DNA of 64,000 bases from Phialophora verrucosa (lineage: Eukaryota > Ascomycota > Eurotiomycetes > Chaetothyriales > Herpotrichiellaceae), in contig MSED01000013.1 in NCBI GenBank assembly GCA_002099365.1, positions 1,674,001 to 1,738,000 on the forward strand, given 5' to 3'. Positions 44,332 through 54,705 of this stretch are shown piece by piece. A program made the translations under genes and the position numbers. Numbering within the stretch: the stretch's first letter is position 1; each line of letters begins with the position of its first letter. A model generated the notes under the pieces. The model was not told where the DNA came from. It made no database searches and worked only from the letters and a program-made list of their open reading frames with translations.

Positions 44332-44640
44332 GAGTGTTGGGATGGGCGGCAAACAACGACATTGGCCACCTAGAAAACGATATGTAGCAGTCAAGAGTGA
44401 TACAGCAGCGTCCATTGTTGGGGTCGAAGTTGTAAAGAGATATTTGCATCATTGATACCTCGTCCTGGAGCACTACGATCCCACGAGTCTCGATCTTCCT
44501 TTGATAGACGATTAGTTGAAACTCTGTTGACATGTGGAAGCCCAGGAATGAGGCCGAGGACCATTCTCTTCAGCAGGGAGAAAAGATCGCATGCCGCGCT
44601 CGCGTCGGGGGCATTTTATCATTATTACGTCTCGATACTG

Positions 44641-44668
44641 GTATTCCGTATTCCGTATTCCGTATTCG
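44641..44668 (+). repeat. 7-base microsatellite GTATTCC, four units
   Basis: Three exact GTATTCC units and a fourth ending in G lie in the intergenic stretch between the monooxygenase and the EthD gene. Confidence 0.85.
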
Positions 44669-44991
44669 TGACACCCCCTGTTCTCTTCAAATTCCGCCCC
44701 ACCAGCCACCCGATGCAGAAACCACGAGAGTAGGGTTCACTCTCCAGGAAATTTACGAATCGTTGATTTGGACCCAAATCCATTCTATCTTGTCTGCCTA
44801 CGTGTCAACAAAGCGACGATCGCTAGCAATGAACCCACACCAAGGGTTCTTGTCAAGAAAACCTGAATCCCTTTACCTGACGCCGCAGTCACGGGCCTGT
44901 TCGCGCCTAGCCGCACTGACCTAGAATTCGTTGACACAGTCTTCGTTTTGGTGTTTGGGTCCGACATGAAGGTAATCACGCCGGCCCGAGT

Positions 44992-44998
44992 TGACTCA
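44992..44998 (+). promoter_or_regulatory. TGASTCA bZIP site (EthD gene)
   Basis: TGACTCA followed by AG lies 286 bases before the EthD start codon, in the same orientation and with the same flank as the site before the monooxygenase. Confidence 0.45.
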
Positions 44999-45283
44999 AG
45001 GTTCTCCTTGTCAAAACTCATCAGCGGCCATGTCGAGAAAAGACGCCGGGTGCATCAAAACGTTTGTTCGGTGTGGCCATTCGTTATGGCATCAGAGGGG
45101 AATGCATCCTAGAGAGTACGGGGTCCTGGCAAATGCCTGGCTAAGTTTTCTGACAGAGATATATAGCGAGTGGGATGCCGAAAAGCCGACTTCCATCTCC
45201 CTCCCAACACCTCGAGTCACATCGCGCTCAGAATACACTATCGAAACTTGAGACTTTGTTTACCTAGCGCATTCAGTATCATC

Positions 45284-45649
45284 ATGTCTTCAGCAGCTGT
45301 CAAATGGATCTGCCTGGTGAAACGGAAGCCCGGCCTGTCAAAAGCTGAATTCAAAGATTACTACGAGCACAACCACGTCCCGATGATCAACCGTCTCATT
45401 CCTCACGTGGAGCGGTATATACGCAACTATACGGCCGACGAGGGATCAACCTTCAGTCCCGCATGGGACTGCATCACCGAATTCTGGTTTACTACAGAGC
45501 AAGACTGGACGAATTTCAACCAACGCCTCTCAGAACCCGATGTCTCAAAGAGGGTTGCGGCGGATGAAGAAAACTTCGTGGATCGTAGTGCGACACAGGT
45601 TGCCCTGGTCAAGGAGCTCGGGGGTTCTTGTTCAGGGACGAGGATTTGA
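45284..45649 (+). CDS. EthD-domain protein
   Basis: This is a 121-residue single-exon protein with one dimeric alpha-beta barrel of the EthD type. The motif region is KWICLVKRKPGLSKAEFKDY, then YEHNHVPMINRLIPHVERYI, and the end has FVDRSATQVALVKE. Such small barrels act as accessory proteins or cyclase-, decarboxylase- or lactone-handling enzymes in degradative and polyketide pathways. No catalytic residue set can be assigned, but the His pair in the YEHNHVP segment is typical. The frame is open upstream to 45170; the ATG at 45284 (MSSAAVK) gives the domain-sized product. The gene lies between a Baeyer-Villiger enzyme and an SDR. Confidence 0.88.
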   Translation: MSSAAVKWICLVKRKPGLSKAEFKDYYEHNHVPMINRLIPHVERYIRNYTADEGSTFSPAWDCITEFWFTTEQDWTNFNQRLSEPDVSKRVAADEENFVDRSATQVALVKELGGSCSGTRI

Positions 45650-46533
45650 TCTGTTCTCGCAGTCTTCCCACAAGTGGCCATGAACTTCTGGTGATGCGAG
45701 CTGCGGCAATACCGCGTCGTGTGTACGCGCACAGGACGGCCGAGACGGCGCAAAACCGGAAACCAACAGGTGATCGAGCAATCGTGTCAACATCGCCAAC
45801 AACTGCTGCCGCACTCGCACTTGGACGTGGTTGACAGCAGAGCAACAGGAGAGACAGCCATTTGCAATGAGCTTTTGCTACGATCTGCCACGATACCTGT
45901 TGACACGTTAATAATGTTCTAGATAGTAGTCGACATGTTATCTTCAAAGGCAACACAGTTGTAACTTCATGATACGTTGAAAACGTGCTAGGTACGAGCA
46001 GACGCCGCATTTCGAGAGTCAGGCCCTTCGCCTCTCTTGTTCGGCGCTGTAATTTCAATCGACTCGTCTCGATGGGACCACTTTTCTGTAACTCAAGATA
46101 ACTGACATTGTGAAGTCGGAGTCAGATCTGGAAACGAACTTCTTGACCAGATCACGGTTGGGACTGAGTCATGAATGCCTTGGTCATAGGAGATAGCCAC
46201 GAAGCCTTCAATCTACTGCTCCTCCGCTCTGGTGTTTCTCAGCGGCCCTGGCTGACGAAGGGTTGGTTCCACTGAGATTTCTTAGGCCCTCCTGACCAGT
46301 CTCACATTTAGTTGACAACGTAAAGCCATAGTCAGGTCGAAGAACAAATCACAAGTGAGGTCGTAGCCGAAATGGACGACTCCAATCATAAAGAGAGAGT
46401 TCGAACCAGGAAGAGGTTCTCAGAAGAGCTCGCGATCTGTCACGAAAGCGGCCTCTGTTGCTGGTGGTGACTAAACTCTTGACTTCGTTTCCGAACCTCG
46501 AAAGGTTTCACGCCACTTGGAAAATCTGCAATC
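45650..46533. promoter_or_regulatory. Intergenic, SDR promoter
   Basis: These 884 bases upstream of the SDR contain a TGAGTCA at 46165. No gene is supported here. Confidence 0.45.
46165..46171 (+). promoter_or_regulatory. TGASTCA bZIP site (SDR)
   Basis: TGAGTCA lies 363 bases before the SDR start codon. Confidence 0.4.
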
Positions 46534-47583
46534 ATGCCTATGCCGTCCTTCACCAAGAAATACTATCACGCCCCATACCGGGCGATCGACCCTCAGAAAG
46601 CCGAACTCTTGGCCAAACACAAAGTCGTCGTTATCACCGGAGGCGGTTCCGGCGTTGGGCGAGCGACCGCTCTCGCCTTTGCCAAAGCGGGCGCCAAAGT
46701 CGTGGCCGTGCTTGGGCGTCGTGTGGGACCTCTGAATGAGACAAAAGCTCTCGTCGACAGGCTGGGGAAAGGGACGACCGTTGCGGTATACGCGGCCGAT
46801 ATCACGGACGAGAAAGCGGTGGCCGACTGCTTCGCCGACGTCGAGACCCAGTATGGCCCGATCGACGTATGTTCGAACGCCGCGGCGTACCTCTCCGACA
46901 AAGGAACAATCAAGGACAGCAGTCTGGCCGACTTCTGGGCCGCCTTTGACATTGGGGTCAAGGGCGCATTCATCGTCACCCAGCAGTTTCTCCACCACTG
47001 CGCGCCTTGTGGCTCCGTCTTTATCAGCATAAACTCCCTGATCGCACATCTTGCCGCCGTGCATGTCGAGTCGGCGCCGGTCAGCTACGCAGCGAGCAAG
47101 GCGGCGGTAGCCAAGTTGGCGGAGTTCATGGCGAAGGAGAATCCACATGTCAGGTGCTATTCCCTCCAACCGGGCATCATTGAGACCGAGATGCAACAGA
47201 AGAGTCTTGCGATGATGACCGAGGAGGCTCGTGCAGCCGCCCCGTTTTGGCCTTTTGATGACGGTTAGTGATTCCCGGTCTCCCCTTCTGTTTGTATGCT
47301 GTCGAGCGCGCTTCCAGACAGCTGACACCTGTCCATATCTTCCATAGTGTCTCTACCGGCCTGCTTCTCCGTGTGGCTGGCTTCACCGGAAGGTGCATGC
47401 ATTCAATCGGGAAAATTCCTCTGGGCCAACTGGGATGTCGAGGAGCTCGTTCAGCGCGCGGCCGAGATTAACTCGGATCCCTTTTCGCTCATCATGACCA
47501 TCCCAGGCTGGCCGTGGGACCTGCCGAAGGAGGAAGTGGTGCCGGATTATGAAGCCGCTGGAAGGATGGCAAGGGAGCCTTGA
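46534..47583 (+). CDS. Short-chain dehydrogenase/reductase (cluster gene)
   Basis: Two exons (46534-47263, 47348-47583) give 321 residues. The Rossmann glycine motif is VVVITGGGSGVGRATALAFA (about 32-51). The segment CSNAAAYLS takes the place of the NNAG motif. Catalytic Ser in ISINSLIAH and Tyr/Lys in SYAASKAAV are present. The second exon adds a tail (ASPEGACIQSGKFLWANWDV) typical of larger fungal SDRs. An NAD(P)-dependent alcohol/ketone conversion fits next to a Baeyer-Villiger enzyme, for example making the ketone substrate or processing its product. That ordering is inference. A second ATG two codons on (46540) cannot be excluded. Convergent with the sugar-porter gene, 288 bases away. 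Confidence 0.88.
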
Positions 47584-47871
47584 GAAGGTCGGATTTTTGC
47601 ATATTACTCTACCCGTCATTTTAAAAACCGGCGAGCAGACTACAGCTCGCCAATTTAGACCTCGGGACATATCCTCCCCCAGCTGAAGCAAGAAATACCT
47701 CCTTTGCTATGGACGAGTCAATACCGAACACGGATGGCCACTCCAGACGGTCTTCCACCTTTTCCCATTTTCCATTAAAGGTTAAATGCGTACCGGATGG
47801 GAGCCCCTATACACAATACATCAGTCGTTCCCATTTTCGGCCTAGATTTTGGACGTCCCATGCCATGCCGC

Positions 47872-49515
47872 CTAAGCATCCTCTCTCACTATAGTATCGT
47901 GCTTTTCATCGCCACCTTTGCAGTGCTCCAGGCTAGTACGGTTTATCTCCCTGTCAAGCATAACTCGCTTGCCAGCTTCTTCGATGGTCTCGGCCACAGT
48001 GTCACCAAAGATACCCTCGATGTCTTCCAGGGTCTTGTTCTTGGTCTCGGGGTAGATGAAGTAGACGATAATAGTGAAGATAACGTCAATGATGAGGAAG
48101 ATGAGGAAGAACTTCCAGCTGATTGTGTCCAGGGCGAGAGGAGTGATGTAGACAAGGAGGATGTTCATGCCGCTGAACACAAAGATCCCGCATGCATTGC
48201 CGGCAGCTCGAATATTCGTGGGCATAACCTGAACGAGTTTTCTCCATTAGAATCATATACAGAGGGTTTGTGCCTCGTGCAACGACAACGTACCTCTCCT
48301 GCATACACGGGACCAAAGGTGTTCATGACGGCGGAATAGCCGTAGTCGGTCAAGAAAATGCCAAAAACAATGCCTTTACCCAATGCCAGGTTCGTGTTGT
48401 TGCTGGCTTGGAAAGCGGCCCATAAGCCAACAATAATGCAGCCGGCGGGAATCATGATGCCGTATGACAGGAACAGCGACTTTCGCCGGCCGATTTTGTC
48501 AAAGAAGAAGCCAAGTGACAGTACCGCGAATGTCGAGACCGTGCCCCAAACACCAGTAAAGATGAGCGACAATACAGGGGTAAAGCCGATGCTCTGATAG
48601 ATAAAGACCTGATAGTTGGACAGAGGGATGATTCCGGTGCTCTGCATGGCAAAGAAGTAGAGGACGACGAGTCCAACACGGCGGATGTAAGATCTCCGGG
48701 TGAAAATGTGCCTGACATCGAGGTTTGCGGACTTGTCTTGCTCGATTTGTGCCCTGATCTGGTGAAATTCGGCAAAGTAGAAATTGTCGTCCTCGTTGTT
48801 GCTGTGTAAGCGCTTCAGCACGACTAGAGCTTCGTCGTAGCGGCCTTTCAGGGCGAGCCATCGCGGCGAGAAAGGCATCCAGTATGATCCGATCAGCATC
48901 AACACACAGGGAACAAATTGGAGTCCGAAGAGAGTGCGCCACGAAGCGTTGCCTTTGATGAAGTAAAAGGCCAAGCCGAACCACTCGCTGACCATGTAAG
49001 AGGCCGACACATTCAAGGCAAACCAAGCACCGATCCGGCCTCGAAGGTGCGGAGGCGCCATCTCGGCAGCATAGACTGGACAGAGTGCGAAGACGATTCC
49101 GGAACCGATGCCGCCGAGAGCACGGCCAGCAAGAAGCATCCCATAGTTGACCGCTCCGGTCTGTAAGACGATGCCGACAATGGAGATGCAACAAGCCATC
49201 TGGACTGTGCGTAGGCGTCCCAGTTTATTGGGAAAGTACCAATTGAGAAGTGTGCCTGGGAGACCATCATTGTTAACGCCTATGACATCTCAAGGCTAAG
49301 GTGGGACCTTCTCTTCACTGACCGACGGCGCAAGCGGCGTAATAGGCAGCATTGACGCCACCGATACGGCTGTTGTCCAAGGTGAAATAGCTGAGGAAAC
49401 TCTCGTAGGCAAGAACCGACGCCATCATCCCCGAGTCGTAGCCGTAGAAGCAGGCCCCAAAACAAATGTAGGCCAGACATAGGACTTGGTAAGAGTTCAT
49501 CCCCAGGATTGCCAT
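47872..49515 (-). CDS. MFS sugar-porter-type transporter
   Basis: Three exons (49515-49323, 49255-48294, 48228-47872) give 503 residues with twelve expected helices. Sugar-porter signatures are GYDSGMMAS (helix 1), NKLGRLRT (helix 2-3 loop), GRALGGIGSGIVFALCPVYA with EMAPPHLRGRIGA, FDKIGRRKS in the second half, and PETKNKTLEDIE after the last helix. The first donor is GTCAGT. The frame upstream of ATG 49515 stays open to 49572 and reads family-like (RGTAPSKYFKSSTAA), so an upstream exon with the real start may exist; no confident one was found. The C-terminal tail after PETK is about 50 residues. Substrate is unknown; it could be a sugar, a quinate-like acid or a pathway product. Divergent from the bZIP gene. 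Confidence 0.88.
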
Positions 49516-49911
49516 GGCGGCGGTGGATGACTTGAAGTATTTCGACGGAGCGGTTCCACGGAAAATGTGCAAACCTCAGGAGACAGGTAGTCTTTTCTCG
49601 TTGCTGCAGGTCTACCTTCGCTCCACGTGGTCACCTATCAGGCGAGTACGGAACAGGTGAACCCTTGTCAACGTCGAGGTGCATGCCTTGACCTTTATGT
49701 ACGAGGGACACGAGGAGTATTCTGTGGTTGTTGGGTTGGAGGCCCGTCTGTCCAATCGCAGTTCAAGATGAGAGCCGCTAGTCTCCTTGTAGGCTCGTAG
49801 TCCCCACTATCCACCACTAACCCTCCATTCCCTCGTCTAAAGCTCGACTAGCCAGAAAAAAGGACTGATTCTACTGGTCGGTGTCGGCGCTTGACGCAGA
49901 CTTTTCTTCTT

Positions 49912-49918
49912 TGAGTCA
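49912..49918 (+). promoter_or_regulatory. TGASTCA bZIP site (transporter / bZIP)
   Basis: TGAGTCA lies roughly midway between the two divergent start codons, so it could serve both genes, including autoregulation of the bZIP. Confidence 0.45.
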
Positions 49919-49950
49919 GTTCCGTTTGACGCAAGCCGCCAATTCGGCCA

Positions 49951-49958
49951 TCACGTGA
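49951..49958 (+). promoter_or_regulatory. CACGTG palindrome
   Basis: TCACGTGA is a perfect 8-base palindrome and a possible bHLH or bZIP target. Confidence 0.3.
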
Positions 49959-50403
49959 CCTTTTGGGTCAACGATTTCTGACTCGAGGACGCGGCGTTAT
50001 TCACTGGATTTCAGAACCATTCCAGCGGGACTCGAGGAAGGGTTCACAAGAGCTTTCTGGGGTTGGCACTATCCTTCTTCGATCCTGGGGCCGCACACCC
50101 CAGCCTCCCCCGACTCTTTCCCATGGGCAAGGGTGAGGACGGGTGGTCTGACCCCGCACACGGCCACAAACTACCGAGAATCCCCAGTCCATGTGGTTTG
50201 CACAGCTAATCATCGAGGTCGGTGCGATCAATTCTAGGCCAACCACGCATCTTCAATCAATCACAAAGGTTTGGTTGTTCTGATCAAAGCGATCAACCGA
50301 ACATCTCAAGTTAGCCATCTCAAAGGACGCCGTAGCATAGCATTCAAAGCGGCTCCAAGGCATTTAGTTTATCCTTGCACATTCACATGTCGACCAGTCC
50401 ATC

Positions 50404-52027
50404 ATGACCGACAAGATTAAAGGGAGAGTCGACGAATCGCGTAATCATCGCTCGACGCCCGAGAAGAGCCATGCTCAAAGAAAACGAGAGCTCGATCGAG
50501 TTGCGCAACGAGCCAGCCGTGAGCGGACCAAGAATCGCATCCGCCTTCTCGAGGAGAAGCTGGCGGCGCTCGAAGCAGAAGACAGAGACTCGCGGATCTG
50601 TGACTTGATGAAAGTGATCAAAGACCTCCGTGAAGAGAACGGGCGTTTGGCCGCAAGGTTGTCCAAAATCAAAGTTTGGGCAGATGTTGACGCTCAGTCA
50701 AGTGCGGGTAATGGCTCCTTCTCTGATCACCTGGACTTCCTAACGAACTGACTTTGATGTATCTACAGAAAGCCCAACAGGCAGTACACAGCTGCCGCCA
50801 CCGCTGACTCCTTCCCGAGTCGAGACACCCGACTCTGAGGACGCCACCGCCGATGCTCCACTCGAGCTTGTGGACGGTAATGGGGTCGGGGCGGCAAGCT
50901 ATTCTCAGCAAGCATTCCAAGATCTGGGCCCAAGCGAGCCTGATGATCCATTCCCAACCACGATGGACTTTAATCTCGAGAATGAGGCCCAGGAGTTGAA
51001 AGACCTGGATCTGGCGTTCTTATCTGATCCGTCTGGCAAGCCGACGGCTGAAGCTATGGCCCAAGCTTCGCCGTTTGATTCTTCAGAAACATTATGTGGA
51101 CTCTCAAACTTCCCATCATCTATCGTCTGGGCTCCGGCACCTCCAACTCCGGTGACCTTTCGCTATTCGGAGCTCCCTGCCGAAGCGAAGTGGTCCTTCG
51201 GAAACGAAGCTTACACATATGCGATACGATCAACCCGACAGATGGGATTCGATTGCAGTCTGACCGACCTACAGTCTCCCCTCAGAGCCATTCTCTCCAG
51301 CTGGGAAGTCGTGGATGAATGGCAGCGGTCGCATCCGTTATGGATGTCACTGAGACACGTCGACGAGCTGATATTGCCCAGTTGGTCCATTGCACAGAAG
51401 ATTGCCTATATGCTCATTGCGTACCGCTTGCTTTTGGTACGTTTTCTATTTAGCCTTCCTAGACTGGTGGCCCGCGCTGTCGTGTAAAAGAGCCAACTAA
51501 TACGAATCTAGTACCGAATCAATCCCACCAAGGAGAATCTGAATAGAGTTCCGCCCTTCCTTCGTCCAAGGTATCTCGTCTTACGGTCGACCCTGATTTT
51601 CAGATTGGCATTGACTTTTCCTAGGCCGTCACAAGAGCGGGTTGAGCATCCCATTGTGATTGACTTTTTACTATGGTAAGAAATCTTCTAGGGCTTTATT
51701 CGTCTCTTGGACGCCGTCTAACTTGAAGTCTACAGGCCCGGACTTCGCGATCGCTTGGTCTTCAATCATGACAGATATTCCCGAACAGGCCACTTCTCTG
51801 CGGCTTACTGTTCCTATGTCCGCTTTTGCTGGCCCTTCCCAGACAACTATATCTTGACCCGCGACACGTCCAACAATTATAAAGTCTCCCAACTCTTTGA
51901 GAAATATGCCTATGACGTGAAGAACTGGGCTGTGGACGAGCGTTTTTTTGCAACCTTGCCAGAGCTGCGGGTTGACGTGCCATGTTCGGCCGAAACTTGG
52001 CCGGAAAATCAATTGGCTGCTCCATGA
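50404..52027 (+). CDS. bZIP transcription factor with DUF3425 domain
   Basis: Five exons (50404-50707, 50769-51436, 51512-51570, 51625-51675, 51736-52027) give 457 residues. Exons 3 and 4 are only 59 and 51 bases. The basic region and zipper are at about 22-80: QRKRELDRVAQRASRERTKN runs into IRLLEEKLAALEAED. An acidic, Pro/Ser-rich middle follows. The C-terminal DUF3425 region (about 260-430) includes LPSWSIAQKIAYMLIAY, PTKENLNRVPPFLRP and ERVEHPIVIDFLLWPGLRD, all restored only by splicing. Such bZIP/DUF3425 proteins are common fungal regulators, often pathway-specific. It sits beside a metabolic gene run whose promoters carry TGASTCA sites, so a cluster-regulator role is likely but unproven. 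Confidence 0.88.
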
Positions 52028-54331
52028 ACTGCTTTGTTCCCGGAAAGGGTCCGTCTTAGAGGGTGACATTGGTGCTGCAGCACTCGAGACCTCTTGTCTG
52101 CATTTCTGGTGAGAGCACACTTGGACACTGTCAGCGCTCGCACCGCCGACGGTGCTGAGCGGCAAGGTTTCTAGGAGGGCAAAGAACTCAACGCATCAAG
52201 GGGGACTTCCTGCTGCACCTCACATCCCAGCTCGAGCCACGTTACTGTAAGCGGCACGTGCTAAGTAGCATCCCTTATACGGCCGCGGCCGCAGTTGCGC
52301 ACTTGACCCATGTTCACTCGTTGGACGGGGAGTGTGTCCTGAACATTCAGACTTTGAAAAGATCTATAGTCCCGATTCTGGTTCAACTCTTCAATATCCC
52401 ATACTACCTAGAAGCTGTCCCTCCTCGCTTATATTCCACAAGAAAATGCCATTATAACTTGGGCGGCACTGTAAGGGGGGGAGGCGCATGGGCAGGTCAA
52501 TAGAAGTAATAACACCTAGTATCGGTAGCTCCAGCCCCATGTATATGCAGAGACTCAAACCTTGAAGAGGATTTGCGGGTCGCGTGCGTTCCCTATCTGC
52601 TGTGCGACCTGGGCACACGGCCTGGCCTGTTTGTTGTGTTGGGGGGGGGGGGGATCCAGAGGAGGTCGTCGAGATATGACGCTCATGGTAGCCAAAATTC
52701 TTTGTTTCCCCATCGACAATATACCATTAGGCTCCAAATGTGCCAGGGCGAAAGGTCCATTTCCAGTGCTGGCAAGATTCTTATGTGGCAACTCACTTTC
52801 AATCCCTGCACAAATCGCTTCTATGCATGGCCGTTGAAGTCGAATACCTTCTGTACTTCATCTTCATCGAATCTGTCAGCAGGTGGCATGGTGTTTCCCG
52901 AATGAGGTTGAACATACGCGGTACCTATGGAGTCAAGATGGGCACGACAATCGGTCAAATTGTGCTCTTTCGCCTTTTCAGCGCTCGCCAAAGACGCCTC
53001 ACCTGCTCGATACCTTTGGGTATCATCACTATTATAGTACGTGATGTGTGTGACGAGACGATGTTTGTTTCTTGAAGCGATGACTTCCAATCATCGGGCC
53101 CAAGCCATGCTCAAGTGTTAGTCGTTTGGCGTCCTGGGACCATCGAACGGCGAGCTCTCATGCACTGCATGACCACCTGTGCTTAGAAGATTGCAGGTAT
53201 CAATGGTTCGGGTTGCTCCATCGACCCGACACCGATGGCTTTCCGCGGCCCCCTCCCCCAATAATGTCCGAATTTGACAGAGGCCTGTCCGCTCTTGGGC
53301 TTTCAAAGTGTTACTTCTCTCACTTTGCAGAGGGTAAGGATTCATTCAAAGCCTCTGCAGTGCGTTGGCACCTCACTGCGATCATCTCCTTGGGCCCATA
53401 GAAGTCGAAGAACGCAGTCTAGGCTCCTACAGAGGCATCCTTCCTGATGTTTTTCAATGGCTTGTTCGCTCAGCGGAGCGGAGCCTTGTTGGTAATTCTC
53501 CTTGATGGGAATCGAAGCGGCTCCTACAGTATTGCTAATCAGCGCATCGTTCTGCAGGATATTATCCTCCCGCCGTCACTGGGACAATCTATCAACTAGC
53601 GGCGGGTAATCTTCAAACTTGTCCACGTGAACGGCCAGCGACATGTATGCCTGTGGATGGTGAGGGCGAGCAGCTCAAGCTGAGGCTGAGCCGAAGTTGA
53701 GCCAACGGGTGGCAGGAACGACGCGATCAAGAGATCGGAACCCGCAGGAACGTGTCCTGACGGAACTCAATGTATTCGTGTATTTCATACCTTTCGCAAG
53801 GCCGGATACTGTACGGAGTAAGACAGCATAGTACTCGTACCTCCCGCATATCTAACCGGGTATCGGCATACTCATACCGTTGCATCCACCCGCGACATCT
53901 GTCACGGGCCAGGAGCTTCAAGGAATGATCCCCGTCAAAGCGCTAAGGGTGGACTCCGCCACAGTAGGGTGGGGTTAGGGCGCCGCCTGAGGGCACAGCC
54001 TTGTCCACGGTCGATTAGGCCGTTAGTGTATCTACGAGAGTACAAGTACAATCCAGAGACAAATATTAATAGGTGCTGCCCAGTACCTCCTGAAGCTGCT
54101 TTAAGTGGATAATCATTACTTGACCTTGCCCCAGACTTTACACTTCTGGAGCTATATCAAGTCGATCCTGGAGTTCCCCACTCCACCACGCGCTCATTGT
54201 TTCTCACAAGAGATACGGTACTCGGATTCTGCTATCGGAGTAAAATACCTCGTTCGTCCATCACGCCACCACCACCATCATCAAGAGACCGCGTTTCATA
54301 ATCCTGAGGCCTTAAAGTCCAACATCTCTAA
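52028..54331. other. Gene-free interval
   Basis: There are 2.3 kb without a supported gene. It contains a 13-G run (52641-52653), a GGCCGCGGCC palindrome near 52281, and TACTGTAC and TACTCGTACC words near 53810-53840. Short open frames on both strands have no coding signs. Confidence 0.55.
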
Positions 54332-54664
54332 ATGCCCGACTTCCTCCGCGTGGCCGGGGGCGTCGTCGCAAACGACGGCGTCGCCCAATCTGAAGCCGCG
54401 CAATTTGAGGCTCTCAAGAAGGGGGTCCTGGCTGAACAAGCCCGGAAAGAACAAGAAGAACGGGAGAGGAGGATAAGTCAGGGTCTGCCGGCTGAGTTGA
54501 CGGCCGAGGAGAAGAGAGAACGGAAGAGGCAGGAGAAAATGCGGAGAGAGGAGGAGAAGCAGAAGAGGAGAGAAAGTCTTGGGCGGGAGAGAGGCAATGG
54601 CGAGCAAAGGAGCGAAGGGACAGGAAACAGAATATTGGGGATGTTGTGCTTTGGTGCTCGATGA
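54332..54664 (+). CDS. Small coiled-coil protein, unknown function
   Basis: This is a 110-residue open frame from ATG 54332. It begins MPDFLRVAGGVVANDGVAQS and continues with a long, uninterrupted charged helix (about 25-95) made of Glu/Arg/Lys heptads (RKEQEERERRISQGLPAEL, EEKRERKRQEKMRR). It ends ILGMLCFGAR. Codon-like bias and the lack of chance stops on one strand support a real gene, although high purine content can also produce such frames. No family is recognised. Its stop lies 41 bases from the stop of the convergent SDR gene. Confidence 0.55.
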   Translation: MPDFLRVAGGVVANDGVAQSEAAQFEALKKGVLAEQARKEQEERERRISQGLPAELTAEEKRERKRQEKMRREEEKQKRRESLGRERGNGEQRSEGTGNRILGMLCFGAR

Positions 54665-54705
54665 CTGTGGATTGTTCGGTGGCACAAACTCCGTGCTTCA
54701 ACAAG

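Larger units (their letters stand above)
44332..45283. promoter_or_regulatory. Intergenic, EthD gene promoter
   Basis: These 952 bases follow the monooxygenase. They contain a 7-base microsatellite at 44641-44668 and a TGACTCA at 44992. Open frames here are not supported. Confidence 0.45.
49516..50403. promoter_or_regulatory. Divergent promoter region transporter / bZIP
   Basis: This 888-base spacer is shared by the transporter and the regulator. It has TGAGTCA at 49912 and the 8-base palindrome TCACGTGA at 49951-49958 (E-box/G-box type), 40 bases apart. Confidence 0.5.

Noticed and set aside
52641..52653. 13-G run as a possible G-quadruplex element
   Set aside because: It is a single homopolymer in a gene-free stretch with no partner tracts in context; more likely a polymorphic or error-prone site.
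54296..54685. 129-codon minus-strand frame opposite the small coiled-coil gene
   Set aside because: It is Ser/Leu/Phe/Pro-rich as expected from the complement of a Glu/Arg/Lys helix; the plus strand is more plausible, though this keeps confidence in the plus gene modest.
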